The notes: a model not told the origin generated them from the sequence alone. Numbered from the stretch's first letter, positions 9,113 through 17,682 are shown. The stretch is DNA of 64,000 nt from Poriferisodalis sp026713105 (GCA_965115995.1 OZ220472.1:3286001-3350000), one strand, 5' to 3'. Numbers and translations: made by a program.

Positions 9113-9379
9113 TCATCGCCAGCGCGTGGCGAGCAGGATGCCGACCAGCACAATGCCCAAGCCGACGGCAATCCATACGCTGGCCGGACTGCCCGGCAAC
9201 CAGCTCATGTAGTTCGACACGATCACTGCGGTGCCGACACCGAGCAGTGCCGCGATCAGCCAGCCGAACCACGAGGCGCTCTGTTCGCCCTGGCCGCCTG
9301 CGCTCTGCTGCTGGGCCGGCGCGTTCTGCGGTCGGGTGCCCTTGGGCGTGATGCGGCTGGTCTTGCGGGGCCGGGCCAT
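9113..9379 (-). CDS. crgA: Cell division protein CrgA homologue
   Basis: An 88-residue protein with a basic, Pro-rich N-terminus (MARPRKTSRITPKG) and two transmembrane segments, ending in ILLATRWR, which matches the conserved C-terminal TRWR of CrgA. CrgA is a small divisome and septal-growth protein of actinobacteria that interacts with FtsZ, PBPs and CwsA. Position supports the call: crgA sits next to pknB in mycobacteria and streptomycetes, and here it is the last gene of the operon, 28 bp after pknB. The start is the ATG at 9379 because upstream in-frame sequence falls in the pknB end. Confidence 0.85.
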   Translation of the reverse strand: MARPRKTSRITPKGTRPQNAPAQQQSAGGQGEQSASWFGWLIAALLGVGTAVIVSNYMSWLPGSPASVWIAVGLGIVLVGILLATRWR

Positions 9380-9407
9380 GACTGGCCAAGCTAACGGGTG
9401 CGTCAAC

Positions 9408-11711
9408 CTAACTGTTGGGGTCGGCCTCGTCGCCGTCTTCGCTCGGTTCGGCTTCGCCGATGACCAGGGTGATCGTGTCGTAGTTGAGCCGGATGTCGGT
9501 GCCTGGCGCCGGGTCGAGAGAGATGACCTGCCCGTCTGCGGGGTCGCCTTCGGCAACCGACTGCGTGCGCCGTGCGACCTCGAAGCCCAGCTCGGTCAAG
9601 GCTTCGGCTACCCCGTCGGGATCGAACGTCTCCAGTGCCTGCAGGCTGGGAACCGTCGCCACTTCGGGCGGCTTGAACATCTGGAGGACGATCTCGGACC
9701 CGGCGATGAGCACCGTTCCGGGCTCAGGACTGATGCCACGCACGACGTTCGTGTTGACGTCGAGATTGGACACCTCGCGCGCTGTGCGCTTGACGGTGAA
9801 CCCGAGTGCCACCAGCTCGGCTTCGATCCGGTCGGCGAGCGTCGTGCCGAAGTCTGCCAAGGCCGGCACGACGAGTTCCTCGGGACCGTCTGAGACGACC
9901 AGCGTGATGACGCTGCCCCGCTCCGCCGGCTGGGCAGCCTCGGGGCTGCTGCGTATCACGGTTCCCTCGCTGAATTCGGTGGAGAACTCTCGTTCGACCC
10001 GGTCGACGAGTCCGAGGCGGGCCAGCGTTACACGGGCGTCGTCCACCGTTTGCCCAACCAGGCGAGGCACCTCAACCTCGCCGCGGCCTGCAGAGACGGT
10101 CAGCGTCACGATCGTGCCTGCGGGGCGCTGTTCGGTGCTGGGGATGCTCTGCTCGGTCACGAGCCCGATCGCGAGGTTGTCGTTACGCACGTCGATGCGC
10201 TCGACGCTGAAGCCGGCGGTGACCAGCATCGTCTCGGCCTCTTCGTAGGTTCGCCCGACCACGTTGGGCAGCAGCACCAGAGTGCGCGGTGCGGCCGCGA
10301 ACAAGGTGATCGGGTTGTCTGGGTTATTGGGCTCGGCGAGCAGCAGCCCGGCGCGGGGATTCTGCTGGAACACGACGTTCTCGTCGACGTCGTCGCGTTC
10401 GGAGAATTCGATGCTGACGTGATCGAAGCCGACATCGCCGAGTTCGCGCTCGGCTTCGGAGAAGTGCAAGCCCACCACGTTGGGCACTCGCAGCCGCACG
10501 TCAGAGGTGGGATCGGGCTGGGCCACGACGCTCGGCTCGCCCCGGTCGTTGACCAGCAGGAACACCAGCCCCGCGATGACCAACAGCAAGATGACGAGCA
10601 GCGTGATCCACATCGGCGTGCGGTCCGGCGGCTCGACTGAGCTAGGCGGCGGCGCCTGCGGGTATTGCGGGGGGTACTGCGGGCCGCCGTATTCCCCTGC
10701 GCCGCCTCCGCGGCCATAGGGGGGTGTGGGCGGGGCAACAGGCGGTTGGGAGTAGGCGGGCGGCGAGACCGCAGCCGGCGGTGTGGCAGGTGCTGGCGGT
10801 GTGCCCGCAGGCGGTCCGGCGCTCACTGCGGGGAAGTACGCCGTGACGTCGCTCGCCGCAGCATGCGTCGGCTGGCCCGCCCGGAAGCGCAAGAGATCGT
10901 TGCGCAGCTCGGCGGCTGAGCCGTAGCGCGCAGCGGGATCCTTGGCGAGTCCCCGCAGGCAGATGGCTTCGAGCTCGTGGGGAACGTCGGCGTTGTAGCG
11001 CGACGGGGGAATCGGCGCCTCCTGGACGTGCTTGTAAGCGATGGCGACGGGACTGTCGCCGGTGAACGGCGGACCCGCCGCGAGCACCTCGTAGAGCACG
11101 ACGGACAGCGAGTACACGTCGCTGCGCGGGTCGGCATCGTGCCCTTGAGCCTGCTCGGGCGACAGATACGTGGCCGTGCCCATCACCGATCCGGTGCGTG
11201 TCAGATCGTCGGTGCCGCCGCCGAGCGCCCGGGCGATGCCGAAGTCGGCCACCTTGACCTGGCCGGACTGGGTGATCATGACGTTGCCCGGCTTGATGTC
11301 GCGGTGTACCACGCCGTTGCTGTGAGCGAACGCAAGCGCAGCCGCAATGTCGATGGCGATGTCTGCGGCGCGATCGGGATACAGCGGGCCGTCGCTGCGG
11401 ATGACCTCCGCCAGGCTTCGACCTTCGACGTACTCCATCACGATGTAGTAGGTGCCTTCGTGGTTGCCCCAGTCGTACACGCCGACCACGTTCGGCTGGC
11501 TCAAGTTCGCAGCGGCTTGAGCCTCTCGGCGGAACCGCTCGACAAATGACGAGTCGGTCGCGAATTCGGGGAACAGCACCTTGACGGCGACGGGCCGGTC
11601 GAGGAGGCGATCGCGGCCCAGAAATACCTCGGACATTCCGCCGCGCGCGATACGGCTGAACAGCTCGTAGCGACCGCCGAATATTGGGTTGTCGGTGTCT
11701 GCCATGAGCAC
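9408..11711 (-). CDS. pknB: PASTA-domain Ser/Thr protein kinase (PknB type)
   Basis: A 767-residue receptor kinase. The cytoplasmic kinase domain (about residues 10-275) has the Gly-rich loop IARGGMSEVFLG, AVKVL with the ATP Lys, HRDIKPGN with the catalytic Asp, and DFGIA. A Pro-rich linker of about 90 residues follows, then one transmembrane helix (ITLLVILLLVIAGLVFLLV) and five extracytoplasmic PASTA repeats, each opening with a V-P-x-L/V segment (for example VPNVVGLHFSEAERELGDVG). PASTA repeats bind peptidoglycan fragments, and the kinase controls cell-wall synthesis and division. pknA, its usual companion, is not in this cluster. It is 60 bp downstream of the pbpA-like gene. Confidence 0.95.
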   Translation of the reverse strand: MLMADTDNPIFGGRYELFSRIARGGMSEVFLGRDRLLDRPVAVKVLFPEFATDSSFVERFRREAQAAANLSQPNVVGVYDWGNHEGTYYIVMEYVEGRSLAEVIRSDGPLYPDRAADIAIDIAAALAFAHSNGVVHRDIKPGNVMITQSGQVKVADFGIARALGGGTDDLTRTGSVMGTATYLSPEQAQGHDADPRSDVYSLSVVLYEVLAAGPPFTGDSPVAIAYKHVQEAPIPPSRYNADVPHELEAICLRGLAKDPAARYGSAAELRNDLLRFRAGQPTHAAASDVTAYFPAVSAGPPAGTPPAPATPPAAVSPPAYSQPPVAPPTPPYGRGGGAGEYGGPQYPPQYPQAPPPSSVEPPDRTPMWITLLVILLLVIAGLVFLLVNDRGEPSVVAQPDPTSDVRLRVPNVVGLHFSEAERELGDVGFDHVSIEFSERDDVDENVVFQQNPRAGLLLAEPNNPDNPITLFAAAPRTLVLLPNVVGRTYEEAETMLVTAGFSVERIDVRNDNLAIGLVTEQSIPSTEQRPAGTIVTLTVSAGRGEVEVPRLVGQTVDDARVTLARLGLVDRVEREFSTEFSEGTVIRSSPEAAQPAERGSVITLVVSDGPEELVVPALADFGTTLADRIEAELVALGFTVKRTAREVSNLDVNTNVVRGISPEPGTVLIAGSEIVLQMFKPPEVATVPSLQALETFDPDGVAEALTELGFEVARRTQSVAEGDPADGQVISLDPAPGTDIRLNYDTITLVIGEAEPSEDGDEADPNS

Positions 11712-11770
11712 GGGGCGCTTGCTGGGTGATCGGGCCGTCGGGCCTGTGGGATGACTGCGAAGTTGTCGGG

Positions 11771-13033
11771 CTAGGGGCGGTCGGGGTCCGAGACTGCCCG
11801 CAGCGCAAGGGTGGCTTCCGCTGCGGTCGCAGCGATCATCGTTGCCAAGGTACCGCCGCCTCGTGGCTCGGCGACGTCAAGGGCGGCGTCGGGTTCGATC
11901 ACAGCCGCCACGACGACCGTGGGTGCATCCGCTGGGGCCAACAGCACCGCCCAGCTCCCGGTGCGCGTGCTGCTGCTGGTTGGATCAGTCAACAGGCCCC
12001 AAGCGATCGCCGCGGTGAGCTCGACGCCATCGGCTGGAGTGGGGCTGATCGAAGCCTGCCGCGCCTGCGCAGCCATGCGAGCCAGCAGCGTGGCCGCATC
12101 GGCGGTCTCAAAGAGACGACCTGCGGTCTGCGGCGTCGCGACACGTGACGCGCCGGAGCCCGTTGGCTGATCGCCGTCAGCGTGCGTCGGCGTCCGCCCG
12201 GTCACGCTGTGCACCACGTAGGGGCGCATGCGAACCCCTCCGTTCGCGAGCGAGGCGGCTACCAATGCCAGCTGCAGTGGCGTCAGCGGCGCGCCCGAGA
12301 CTGCGGCTATGGCGTCGGGTTCTCCGGGAAGGTCTATGCCGGTGGGCCCCAGTGCTCGGCTCGCGCCAGCCAGCAAGTCCGCACTCGCCGTGTCGGCTGG
12401 CTGCCCAGCGGTCAAGCCGTAGTGGCGTTGGTACGCACGTGCTGAGGGCAGACCGCTGGTCAATGCGGGCGGCTCGGGCGCGCGAGCGTCCACCTTGTTG
12501 GGATCGAAGCTGGGGCGAGACCACAGGGCCACGATCTCGCCCGTCGTGGGAGCAACCACGACAACGGCACCGTCGCGGTCTCCTAGGGCGGCGCGTGCGG
12601 TGAGCTGGACGCCGTGATGCAGCGTGAGGTTCAGATCTCCGACGCGCTGAGCGTCACGGAACAGGTCCGCCATCTCGTCGATGGCGATGTCGGTCGCGCT
12701 GCCTGACAGCTCGGCGTTGTAGTGACGCTCGACGCCGCCCACGCCTAGGTTCAGCGCGAAATAACCCGCCGTGTGTGCATAGAGCGGCCCGTGCGGGTAC
12801 GTCCGCATCGGCCGGGGTTCGGCCTCGGTGGGGTTGAGGGCGAGCGCGATCGCCTCGCCGTCAGCGCTCATAATCGCCCCGCGTGGAGCACTGAGCGCGG
12901 TCACCGCGCGCTGGTTGAACTCGTGACGGCGCAGCTCGTCGGCCGAGAGATATCCCAAGTTGGTGAGTTGGACCAGGAGCACCGCGAAGGCGATGACAAG
13001 CCCGATCGTCAATCGTGTGATGCGCCGGCTCAT
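11771..13033 (-). CDS. PbpA-like class B penicillin-binding protein, apparently catalytically dead
   Basis: A 420-residue protein in the pbpA position. It has an N-terminal membrane anchor, the PBP dimerisation-domain motif SAPRGAIMSADG, and transpeptidase-domain landmarks (VVVAPTTGEIVALWSRPSFDPN and TPLQLALVAASLANGG). The segment between these, which in active PBPs carries the nucleophile SxxK and then SxN, is about 70 residues too short and contains neither motif. The third motif KTG(T/S) reads RTGS (in SSSTRTGSWAVLL). No frame of the same DNA supplies the missing motifs, so this looks like a true deletion rather than a frameshift. It overlaps the rodA-like gene by 4 bp, so the two are translationally coupled. 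A structural or regulatory pseudo-enzyme is my inference. Confidence 0.85.
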   Translation of the reverse strand: MSRRITRLTIGLVIAFAVLLVQLTNLGYLSADELRRHEFNQRAVTALSAPRGAIMSADGEAIALALNPTEAEPRPMRTYPHGPLYAHTAGYFALNLGVGGVERHYNAELSGSATDIAIDEMADLFRDAQRVGDLNLTLHHGVQLTARAALGDRDGAVVVVAPTTGEIVALWSRPSFDPNKVDARAPEPPALTSGLPSARAYQRHYGLTAGQPADTASADLLAGASRALGPTGIDLPGEPDAIAAVSGAPLTPLQLALVAASLANGGVRMRPYVVHSVTGRTPTHADGDQPTGSGASRVATPQTAGRLFETADAATLLARMAAQARQASISPTPADGVELTAAIAWGLLTDPTSSSTRTGSWAVLLAPADAPTVVVAAVIEPDAALDVAEPRGGGTLATMIAATAAEATLALRAVSDPDRP

Positions 13034-14475
13034 GGCTCACCAAGCGGGAGTTGTTGGGGTTCGCCCTGCTCGGAGGTGCCGGCGGACCGCCGCCGGCGTC
13101 GCCCCGGTCTCGGTGATGACACCCCGAGCTCCCCGGTGGGGGCGTCGGGCGTACCCGGTGGAGTCATGCGCAGCTGCGTCTGCTCCCCGACAGGCGCGGC
13201 GCTCGGCCCCCCCGTCGGCCCTCCGCTGGCGTCTGAGACAGCGAGTATCAGCGCGACCGCGATGCAGTTGCCGATCAACGCGACGTGTCCGTGGGCCACG
13301 AAGGGCAACGCGCCCACGGTGTGCGGCAGGATGCGCAGCACCCCCGCGATCGCGACGAGTGCCTGCAGTCCGACGATGAACGCTGCGCTCCCGGCCAACA
13401 ACCGGTGCGTCCCGCGTGCCCGCTGCGCGATGCCTGCACCTATGCCTACGAAGAGCAGGTAGGCCGCGATCAATGCCGCGCCGCCCAGGATCCCAAGTTC
13501 TTCGGCAATGACGGCATAGATGAAGTCGCTGTGCGGTTCATGCAGCAGTTGCGGGGCCCCGAGTCCCGGTCCGACGCCGCTGATGCCGCCGGCGCTGATC
13601 CCGAACGAGGCATCGACGACGGCGGCACCTTGCACCCCGATCCAGGGGTTCAGCCAGTAGCGCACCTGAGCGGACAGGGGGTCGTAGACGGTCGCGAGCA
13701 CGACCACCCCGATCGCGTACGTGGCCAGCACCCCGCCCAGCGCGCGCGTGCGCGTCGGACGAGGCACGGTCGGCAGCTCGCGACCGGCTGCATCGCTGTC
13801 GTCGAGCCACAGCGGCAGCCAGGCGGAAGCGAAGATCACAGCGGAGCTCGCCAGGTCTCGCTGAACGATCAGCAGTATCCAAGCGAAGATCGCTGCCGCA
13901 CTCGCACCCGCAGCATGACGGTGTGGCACGACCCGCGGGCTCAGCCAGCGGGGCGCGGTCGTGGTGAGCCCGCAGGCAGCAAAGATCACCGCGATCTTGG
14001 CGAATTCATACGGCTGGACACTGAGCGGACCCAGGTTCAGCCACTGACGCGGCATCTCGTACGCGCCTGCGGCGACATTCGTCCCAGCGGGGAAGCTGCC
14101 CAGCGCTGCGAACACCACTGCGCAGAGCCCGAACGTGCCGGGTCTTCGCAAGAATTCGTCTCCCCGACGCATCGCGGCCAAGGTCCCTGCGAAGGCGGCG
14201 AATCCGAGCAGCGCTGCCACTGCCTGCTCGGATGCCAGCACCGGATCTATCCGAGTCACGAAGACCCAGCCGATGCCGATCAGCAGCGCGACGATGCCGA
14301 AGAGGATCTCGTTGCTGCCCGGTGCCCATCGCCCGATCGCGACCCAAGCTCCCGCACCGGCGACAAGGACGACTGCAAGCCAGCCGGCCTCGCTCCAAAT
14401 CGGCTCTGCGTAGTCATTGCGCGTCACCCCGATGCCGGCGACCGCGAACGCAGCGCAGACCACAACGCTCGCCAT
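13030..14475 (-). CDS. RodA/FtsW/SpoVE (SEDS) family protein lacking the catalytic Asp
   Basis: A polytopic membrane protein of at least 481 residues with about ten hydrophobic helices. SEDS landmarks are LGPLSVQPYEFAKIAVIFAA (normally QPSE), VRYWLNPW, GLGAPQLLHEPHSDFIYA and AEELGILGG. Active RodA/FtsW glycosyltransferases have NPxxDPxGxGYQ; a gap-free alignment places Gly280 at the essential Asp, and the GYQ/QS residues are also lost. The annotated ATG may not be the true start: an in-frame upstream stretch encodes RRRTEIALAA, resembling the conserved SEDS N-terminus, but has no ATG or GTG nearby. It lies between pstP and the pbpA-like gene. Confidence 0.85.
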   Translation of the reverse strand: MASVVVCAAFAVAGIGVTRNDYAEPIWSEAGWLAVVLVAGAGAWVAIGRWAPGSNEILFGIVALLIGIGWVFVTRIDPVLASEQAVAALLGFAAFAGTLAAMRRGDEFLRRPGTFGLCAVVFAALGSFPAGTNVAAGAYEMPRQWLNLGPLSVQPYEFAKIAVIFAACGLTTTAPRWLSPRVVPHRHAAGASAAAIFAWILLIVQRDLASSAVIFASAWLPLWLDDSDAAGRELPTVPRPTRTRALGGVLATYAIGVVVLATVYDPLSAQVRYWLNPWIGVQGAAVVDASFGISAGGISGVGPGLGAPQLLHEPHSDFIYAVIAEELGILGGAALIAAYLLFVGIGAGIAQRARGTHRLLAGSAAFIVGLQALVAIAGVLRILPHTVGALPFVAHGHVALIGNCIAVALILAVSDASGGPTGGPSAAPVGEQTQLRMTPPGTPDAPTGELGVSSPRPGRRRRRSAGTSEQGEPQQLPLGEP

Positions 14476-14522
14476 TGCTGCGAGCGCTATCTCGGTGCGG
14501 CGTCGAGCGCGCAGCGGCAGCC

Positions 14523-15362
14523 TCAGCGGGAGCGGGAACGCCGCCAGCCGCGTCGCCTCGGCGTGCGCTGGGTGCTGCCGTCGGACGGTGGGGCGTCGGC
14601 TTCCGCCTCGGTGGTCTCGACCGAGATTCCCTCGATGTCGACGTCGACCACCAGTGCCGTGGAGTTGTCGCGCCCGCCGCGGTCATTGGCCTGGCGCACT
14701 AGGGCGCGTGCCACATCGGAGGGATGCTCGTCGATGTTGAGCAGCTCGGAGATGTCTGAGGAGTCCAATTCGTTGGTGACGCCGTCGGTGCACAGCAGGA
14801 AGCGGTCGTTGCCGGTGAGCTCGAGGATCCAGTCGTCGACGGCCACTTCGGGCTCCACGCCGATGGCTCGCGTCAGCGTGTTGCGGCGGGGATGGTCGGC
14901 GGCTTGTTCCACAGTGAGGTCGCCGGCTCGGATCATCTCGGCCACGAAGTTGTGGTCGATCGTGAGCTGGGTGAGCTCGCCCGCCTGGTAGCGGTAGACC
15001 CGCGAGTCGCCGACGTTGACGAGGCACCACACTCGGTTGTCGTCCTGCTGCACCACGGCGATCGCGCACAGCGTGGTGCCCATGCCGGTGAGATCTGCAT
15101 GGGCGGTCGAGCGGTGGTGCACGACTTGGTTGGCGTGGCGAACAGCCGCCAGCAGTTCGGCCGGCGTCGAGGGGGAGTTCGCCGCGACGGTCTTCACCGC
15201 GAGGCTCGACGCAACGCTGCCGCCGAGGTGCCCGCCCATGCCGTCGGCCACCACGAACAGACCGATGTCCGCGTACATGGCGTCTTGGTTCTCGGGGCGG
15301 CGCAGACCCCGGTCTGACGCTCCGCCCCAGCGAATGCGCATCTGGCGGGCGGGGGCGCTCAT
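14523..15362 (-). CDS. pstP: PP2C-family Ser/Thr protein phosphatase (PstP type)
   Basis: A 279-residue PPM/PP2C phosphatase that reverses PknB-type phosphorylation. Metal-binding and catalytic motifs are visible: RRPENQDAMY, VVADGMGGHLGG, NVGDSRVYR, LLCTDGVTNEL and RGGRDNSTALVV. Mycobacterial PstP is about 510 residues with a transmembrane helix and an extracellular tail; this one stops after the catalytic domain plus a short Arg-rich tail (RRRGWRRSRSR), so it should be cytoplasmic. The ATG at 15362 (MSAPARQMRIRWGG) is preferred over longer in-frame options because the conserved domain begins there. Confidence 0.9.
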   Translation of the reverse strand: MSAPARQMRIRWGGASDRGLRRPENQDAMYADIGLFVVADGMGGHLGGSVASSLAVKTVAANSPSTPAELLAAVRHANQVVHHRSTAHADLTGMGTTLCAIAVVQQDDNRVWCLVNVGDSRVYRYQAGELTQLTIDHNFVAEMIRAGDLTVEQAADHPRRNTLTRAIGVEPEVAVDDWILELTGNDRFLLCTDGVTNELDSSDISELLNIDEHPSDVARALVRQANDRGGRDNSTALVVDVDIEGISVETTEAEADAPPSDGSTQRTPRRRGWRRSRSR

Positions 15363-15459
15363 AGCGGCCCAGTCTCGCGGCTTCGCAGTGCAGCGACACC
15401 ATGTGCAGCAGCGTTTCGGGGCGCGAGGCCGCACAACGGGCCCACGCCGCGCGGCGTGC

Positions 15460-15927
15460 TCATGTGCTGACCTCGAAGACGGTAGAGCCGACCTGCACGA
15501 AGTCGCCGACGCGCACGACGGTCGCGTTGGCGACCTTCTGGCGATTCAGATACGTCCCGTTCGTGGAGCCCAGATCCTCAAGCAAGTGCTGGCTGCCGTT
15601 GCGGTGCAGGCGGGCATGGGCTTGTGAGGAGTAGCTGTCGTCGATGATCACGTCGCACTCGGGGCCACGGCCGATCGTCAGCGCTTCGGCGAGCAGGTGG
15701 CGTTCTCCCTGGGCGCTCAAGGGCGATCGGACGACGAGAGCGAGCGGTTGCGGGGACGTGTTGCCGCTGGGTGACCCGTCGCCTCGCAGGGCACGCAACG
15801 ATCTCCAGCTCAAGTGATTGCGCGGCGTGGTGACACCGGCCCACACGGCGCGCATCACCCTGAAGAAGAACAGGTACAGCAGGACGAGCACGCACACTGC
15901 GAGCAGCCGCACGAGCTGCTCGGACAT
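15460..15927 (-). CDS. fhaB: FHA-domain membrane protein FhaB (FipA type)
   Basis: A 155-residue protein with one N-terminal transmembrane helix (LLAVCVLVLLYLFFF) and a C-terminal FHA domain: LTIGRGPECDVIIDD, SSQAHARLH and DLGSTNGTYLN, with the Arg, Ser and Asn residues that bind phosphothreonine. In mycobacteria FhaB/FipA is phosphorylated by PknA/PknB and links them to FtsZ and FtsQ. Its start codon overlaps the stop of the upstream FHA gene by one base, and pstP follows about 100 bp downstream. Confidence 0.9.
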   Translation of the reverse strand: MSEQLVRLLAVCVLVLLYLFFFRVMRAVWAGVTTPRNHLSWRSLRALRGDGSPSGNTSPQPLALVVRSPLSAQGERHLLAEALTIGRGPECDVIIDDSYSSQAHARLHRNGSQHLLEDLGSTNGTYLNRQKVANATVVRVGDFVQVGSTVFEVST

Positions 15928-16205
15928 CAGTCCGTCTCCAGCCGCAGATCGTGAGCGCCGATGGTCACGACATCACCGTGTGACAGGCGCTCGCTCGTGA
16001 TCTCGATCCCATTCAGCAGCGTGCCGTTGACGCTGGCGAGGTCCACCAGCAGTAGGCCGTCTGGGTCGGAGCTGATCTGCGCGTGCCGCCGTGAGACCTT
16101 CGGCCCGTCGAGCACGATCTCGCAGTCGTCGCGCCGCCCGATGACCGTCGACGATCCCAGTCTGTGGCACTGTCCGTCGCTGCCGACCAAGCTGGCGCCA
16201 CCCAC
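15927..16205 (-). CDS. FHA-domain protein in the fhaA position
   Basis: About 92 residues, almost entirely one FHA domain: SSTVIGRRDDCEIVLDG, KVSRRHAQIS and DLASVNGTLLNG. A frame open further upstream runs antisense through the tRNA-Leu gene, so I place the start at GTG 16205. FhaA of mycobacteria has an N-terminal DUF3662 domain before its FHA domain; that part is missing here. It is the first gene of the envelope-signalling operon, and a promoter would have to lie between it and the divergent tRNA-Leu. Confidence 0.75.
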   Translation of the reverse strand: MGGASLVGSDGQCHRLGSSTVIGRRDDCEIVLDGPKVSRRHAQISSDPDGLLLVDLASVNGTLLNGIEITSERLSHGDVVTIGAHDLRLETD

Positions 16206-16255
16206 GACGGTCCAGTGTAGGAGAGCGGCTTTGCGGGCTAGTCTGTTCGCCCCAC

Positions 16256-16339
16256 GCGCGAGTGGCGGAATTGGCAGACGCGCAGGCTTCAGGTGCCTGT
16301 GCCCGCAAGGGTGTGAGGGTTCAAGTCCCTCCTCGCGCA
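16256..16339 (+). tRNA. tRNA-Leu(CAG)
   Basis: An 84-nt gene with acceptor GCGCGAG paired to CTCGCGC and discriminator A. The anticodon stem is CAGGC/GCCTG around the loop TTCAGGT, giving anticodon CAG. A long variable arm, as expected for tRNA-Leu, precedes the T arm GGGTTCAAGTCCC. CCA is not encoded. Confidence 0.95.
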
Positions 16340-16367
16340 CTGCGAGAGCGGTGGCGCCGGCTGGGGC

Positions 16368-17075
16368 CTAGGCGTCGCGCCGGATCTTGGCGGAGTTCTT
16401 CAGGGCCTCTCGGGCGGAAAGCGCGCTGAGGCGGTCGCGGTTGCGGGCGACGTAGGCCTCGACGGTCGGCAGGTCAGTCCACGCGAGGGAGCGCAAGGCC
16501 CACCCGATGCTCTTGCGAATGAAGAAGTCGGTGTGTGACAGGTTGGGTTCGATGCAGTCGAAGAGGAGATCGAGGTCGGTCTCGTCTTTCCTGTTGATCT
16601 GGCAGATGATGGATGACCTGCGTTTCCATATGTTGGTGTCACGACTCCACGAGCGCATGTGGCCGGACATGTCGGTGGGATAGCCCTCGAGGAGTTCGCG
16701 CAGGCGATGGGTGGCGACGTCGTCGACGTAGTCCCACCAGGCACCGGTCACCACGAACTCCTCCAACATCGCCATCGTGTCCAGCGTGCGGAACGCCCGG
16801 TACTTCGGCGACCCGGCAATGTCCAGCGCGACGTAGCGTTCCTCGCGGAACTCGGCGTGGCGCCAGAGCTCGAGGACGGTGCTCTGCCAGGCCGCTTTGT
16901 CGCCGAACGGGTCGGTGCGCAGGACTGCGTTCACCAGCTTGCGGCGGGCCGGTTTCTGAACGCCTCGATACGGCATCTCCGACTTCATGTAGGCGCGCAT
17001 TCCTTCGGCCTTGTCCGGGTTGGCATCGTCGGCGAGCGCGCGGCGGATATCCGAGACGAGCTGAGTGTTTGCCAT
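16368..17075 (-). CDS. alkD: DNA alkylation repair glycosylase, AlkD family
   Basis: A 235-residue HEAT-like repeat DNA glycosylase that excises positively charged alkyl-purines such as 3- and 7-methyl bases. The catalytic-cleft residues are visible: WWDYVDDVA supplies the Trp and Asp, and KRRSSIICQ the Arg. ATG 17075 (MANTQLVSDIRRAL) is the natural start; upstream in-frame sequence belongs to the ogt end. It is the last gene of a three-gene alkylation-repair operon (ada-alkA, ogt, alkD). Confidence 0.9.
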   Translation of the reverse strand: MANTQLVSDIRRALADDANPDKAEGMRAYMKSEMPYRGVQKPARRKLVNAVLRTDPFGDKAAWQSTVLELWRHAEFREERYVALDIAGSPKYRAFRTLDTMAMLEEFVVTGAWWDYVDDVATHRLRELLEGYPTDMSGHMRSWSRDTNIWKRRSSIICQINRKDETDLDLLFDCIEPNLSHTDFFIRKSIGWALRSLAWTDLPTVEAYVARNRDRLSALSAREALKNSAKIRRDA

Positions 17076-17127
17076 GGTCAGAACTGCCTGCTCACCTCTG
17101 TTGTGCAGTCGTGCGTGCCGCGTCGGG

Positions 17128-17655
17128 TTACAGCGCGCCCTCGTGCTCCAACAGCTGAGTCTTGAGATCGAGCCCGCCGCCGAAGCCGGTGAGCGAGCCG
17201 TCGGCGCCGATGACCCGGTGGCACGGCAGCACGACCGGCACCGGATTGCGGCCGTTGGCCTGCCCGACGGCACGGACAGCTTTGGGCCTGCCGATCAGCG
17301 CCGCTTGCTCGCCGTAGCTGCGGGTGCTGCCGTAGGGGATGTCGCCGAGTGCCCGCCAGGCCGCCACCTGAAACGGGGTGCCGCGCAGGTCGAGCGGTAC
17401 GTCAAAGCTGGTGCGGTCGCCGTCGAAGTACTCGACGAGCTGCCTCGCTGCCTGGCGCAGCACCGGGTGTCCCGGATCTTCGGTCATGTCGTCGGGCAGC
17501 TTGACGGAGGTCTCGTCGCCACGCCACGACACCGCCCGCAGTCCCTCGTCGGTTGCGACCAGGCCCAATGGCCCGATGGGACTGTCGATGGTTGTGTGCC
17601 AGTGCGTGTCCGCGCTGGTGGGGTCGGCGTCGGTGGTGGGGTGCGGTGGGCTCAT
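17128..17655 (-). CDS. ogt: Methylated-DNA-[protein]-cysteine S-methyltransferase
   Basis: A 175-residue suicide repair protein that takes the alkyl group from O6-alkylguanine onto its own Cys. The active-site motif VLPCHRVI and the helix-turn-helix segment GTPFQVAAWRALGDIPYGST with the Arg-finger region RAVGQANGRNP are intact. It lies 27 bp after ada-alkA and 52 bp before alkD, so co-transcription is likely. Confidence 0.95.
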   Translation of the reverse strand: MSPPHPTTDADPTSADTHWHTTIDSPIGPLGLVATDEGLRAVSWRGDETSVKLPDDMTEDPGHPVLRQAARQLVEYFDGDRTSFDVPLDLRGTPFQVAAWRALGDIPYGSTRSYGEQAALIGRPKAVRAVGQANGRNPVPVVLPCHRVIGADGSLTGFGGGLDLKTQLLEHEGAL

Positions 17656-17682
17656 GAGGTGCTTTCTGTATCGGGACCGAAA

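Noticed and set aside
16206..16340. N-terminal extension of the FHA protein
   Set aside because: It is antisense to tRNA-Leu and has no conserved residues.
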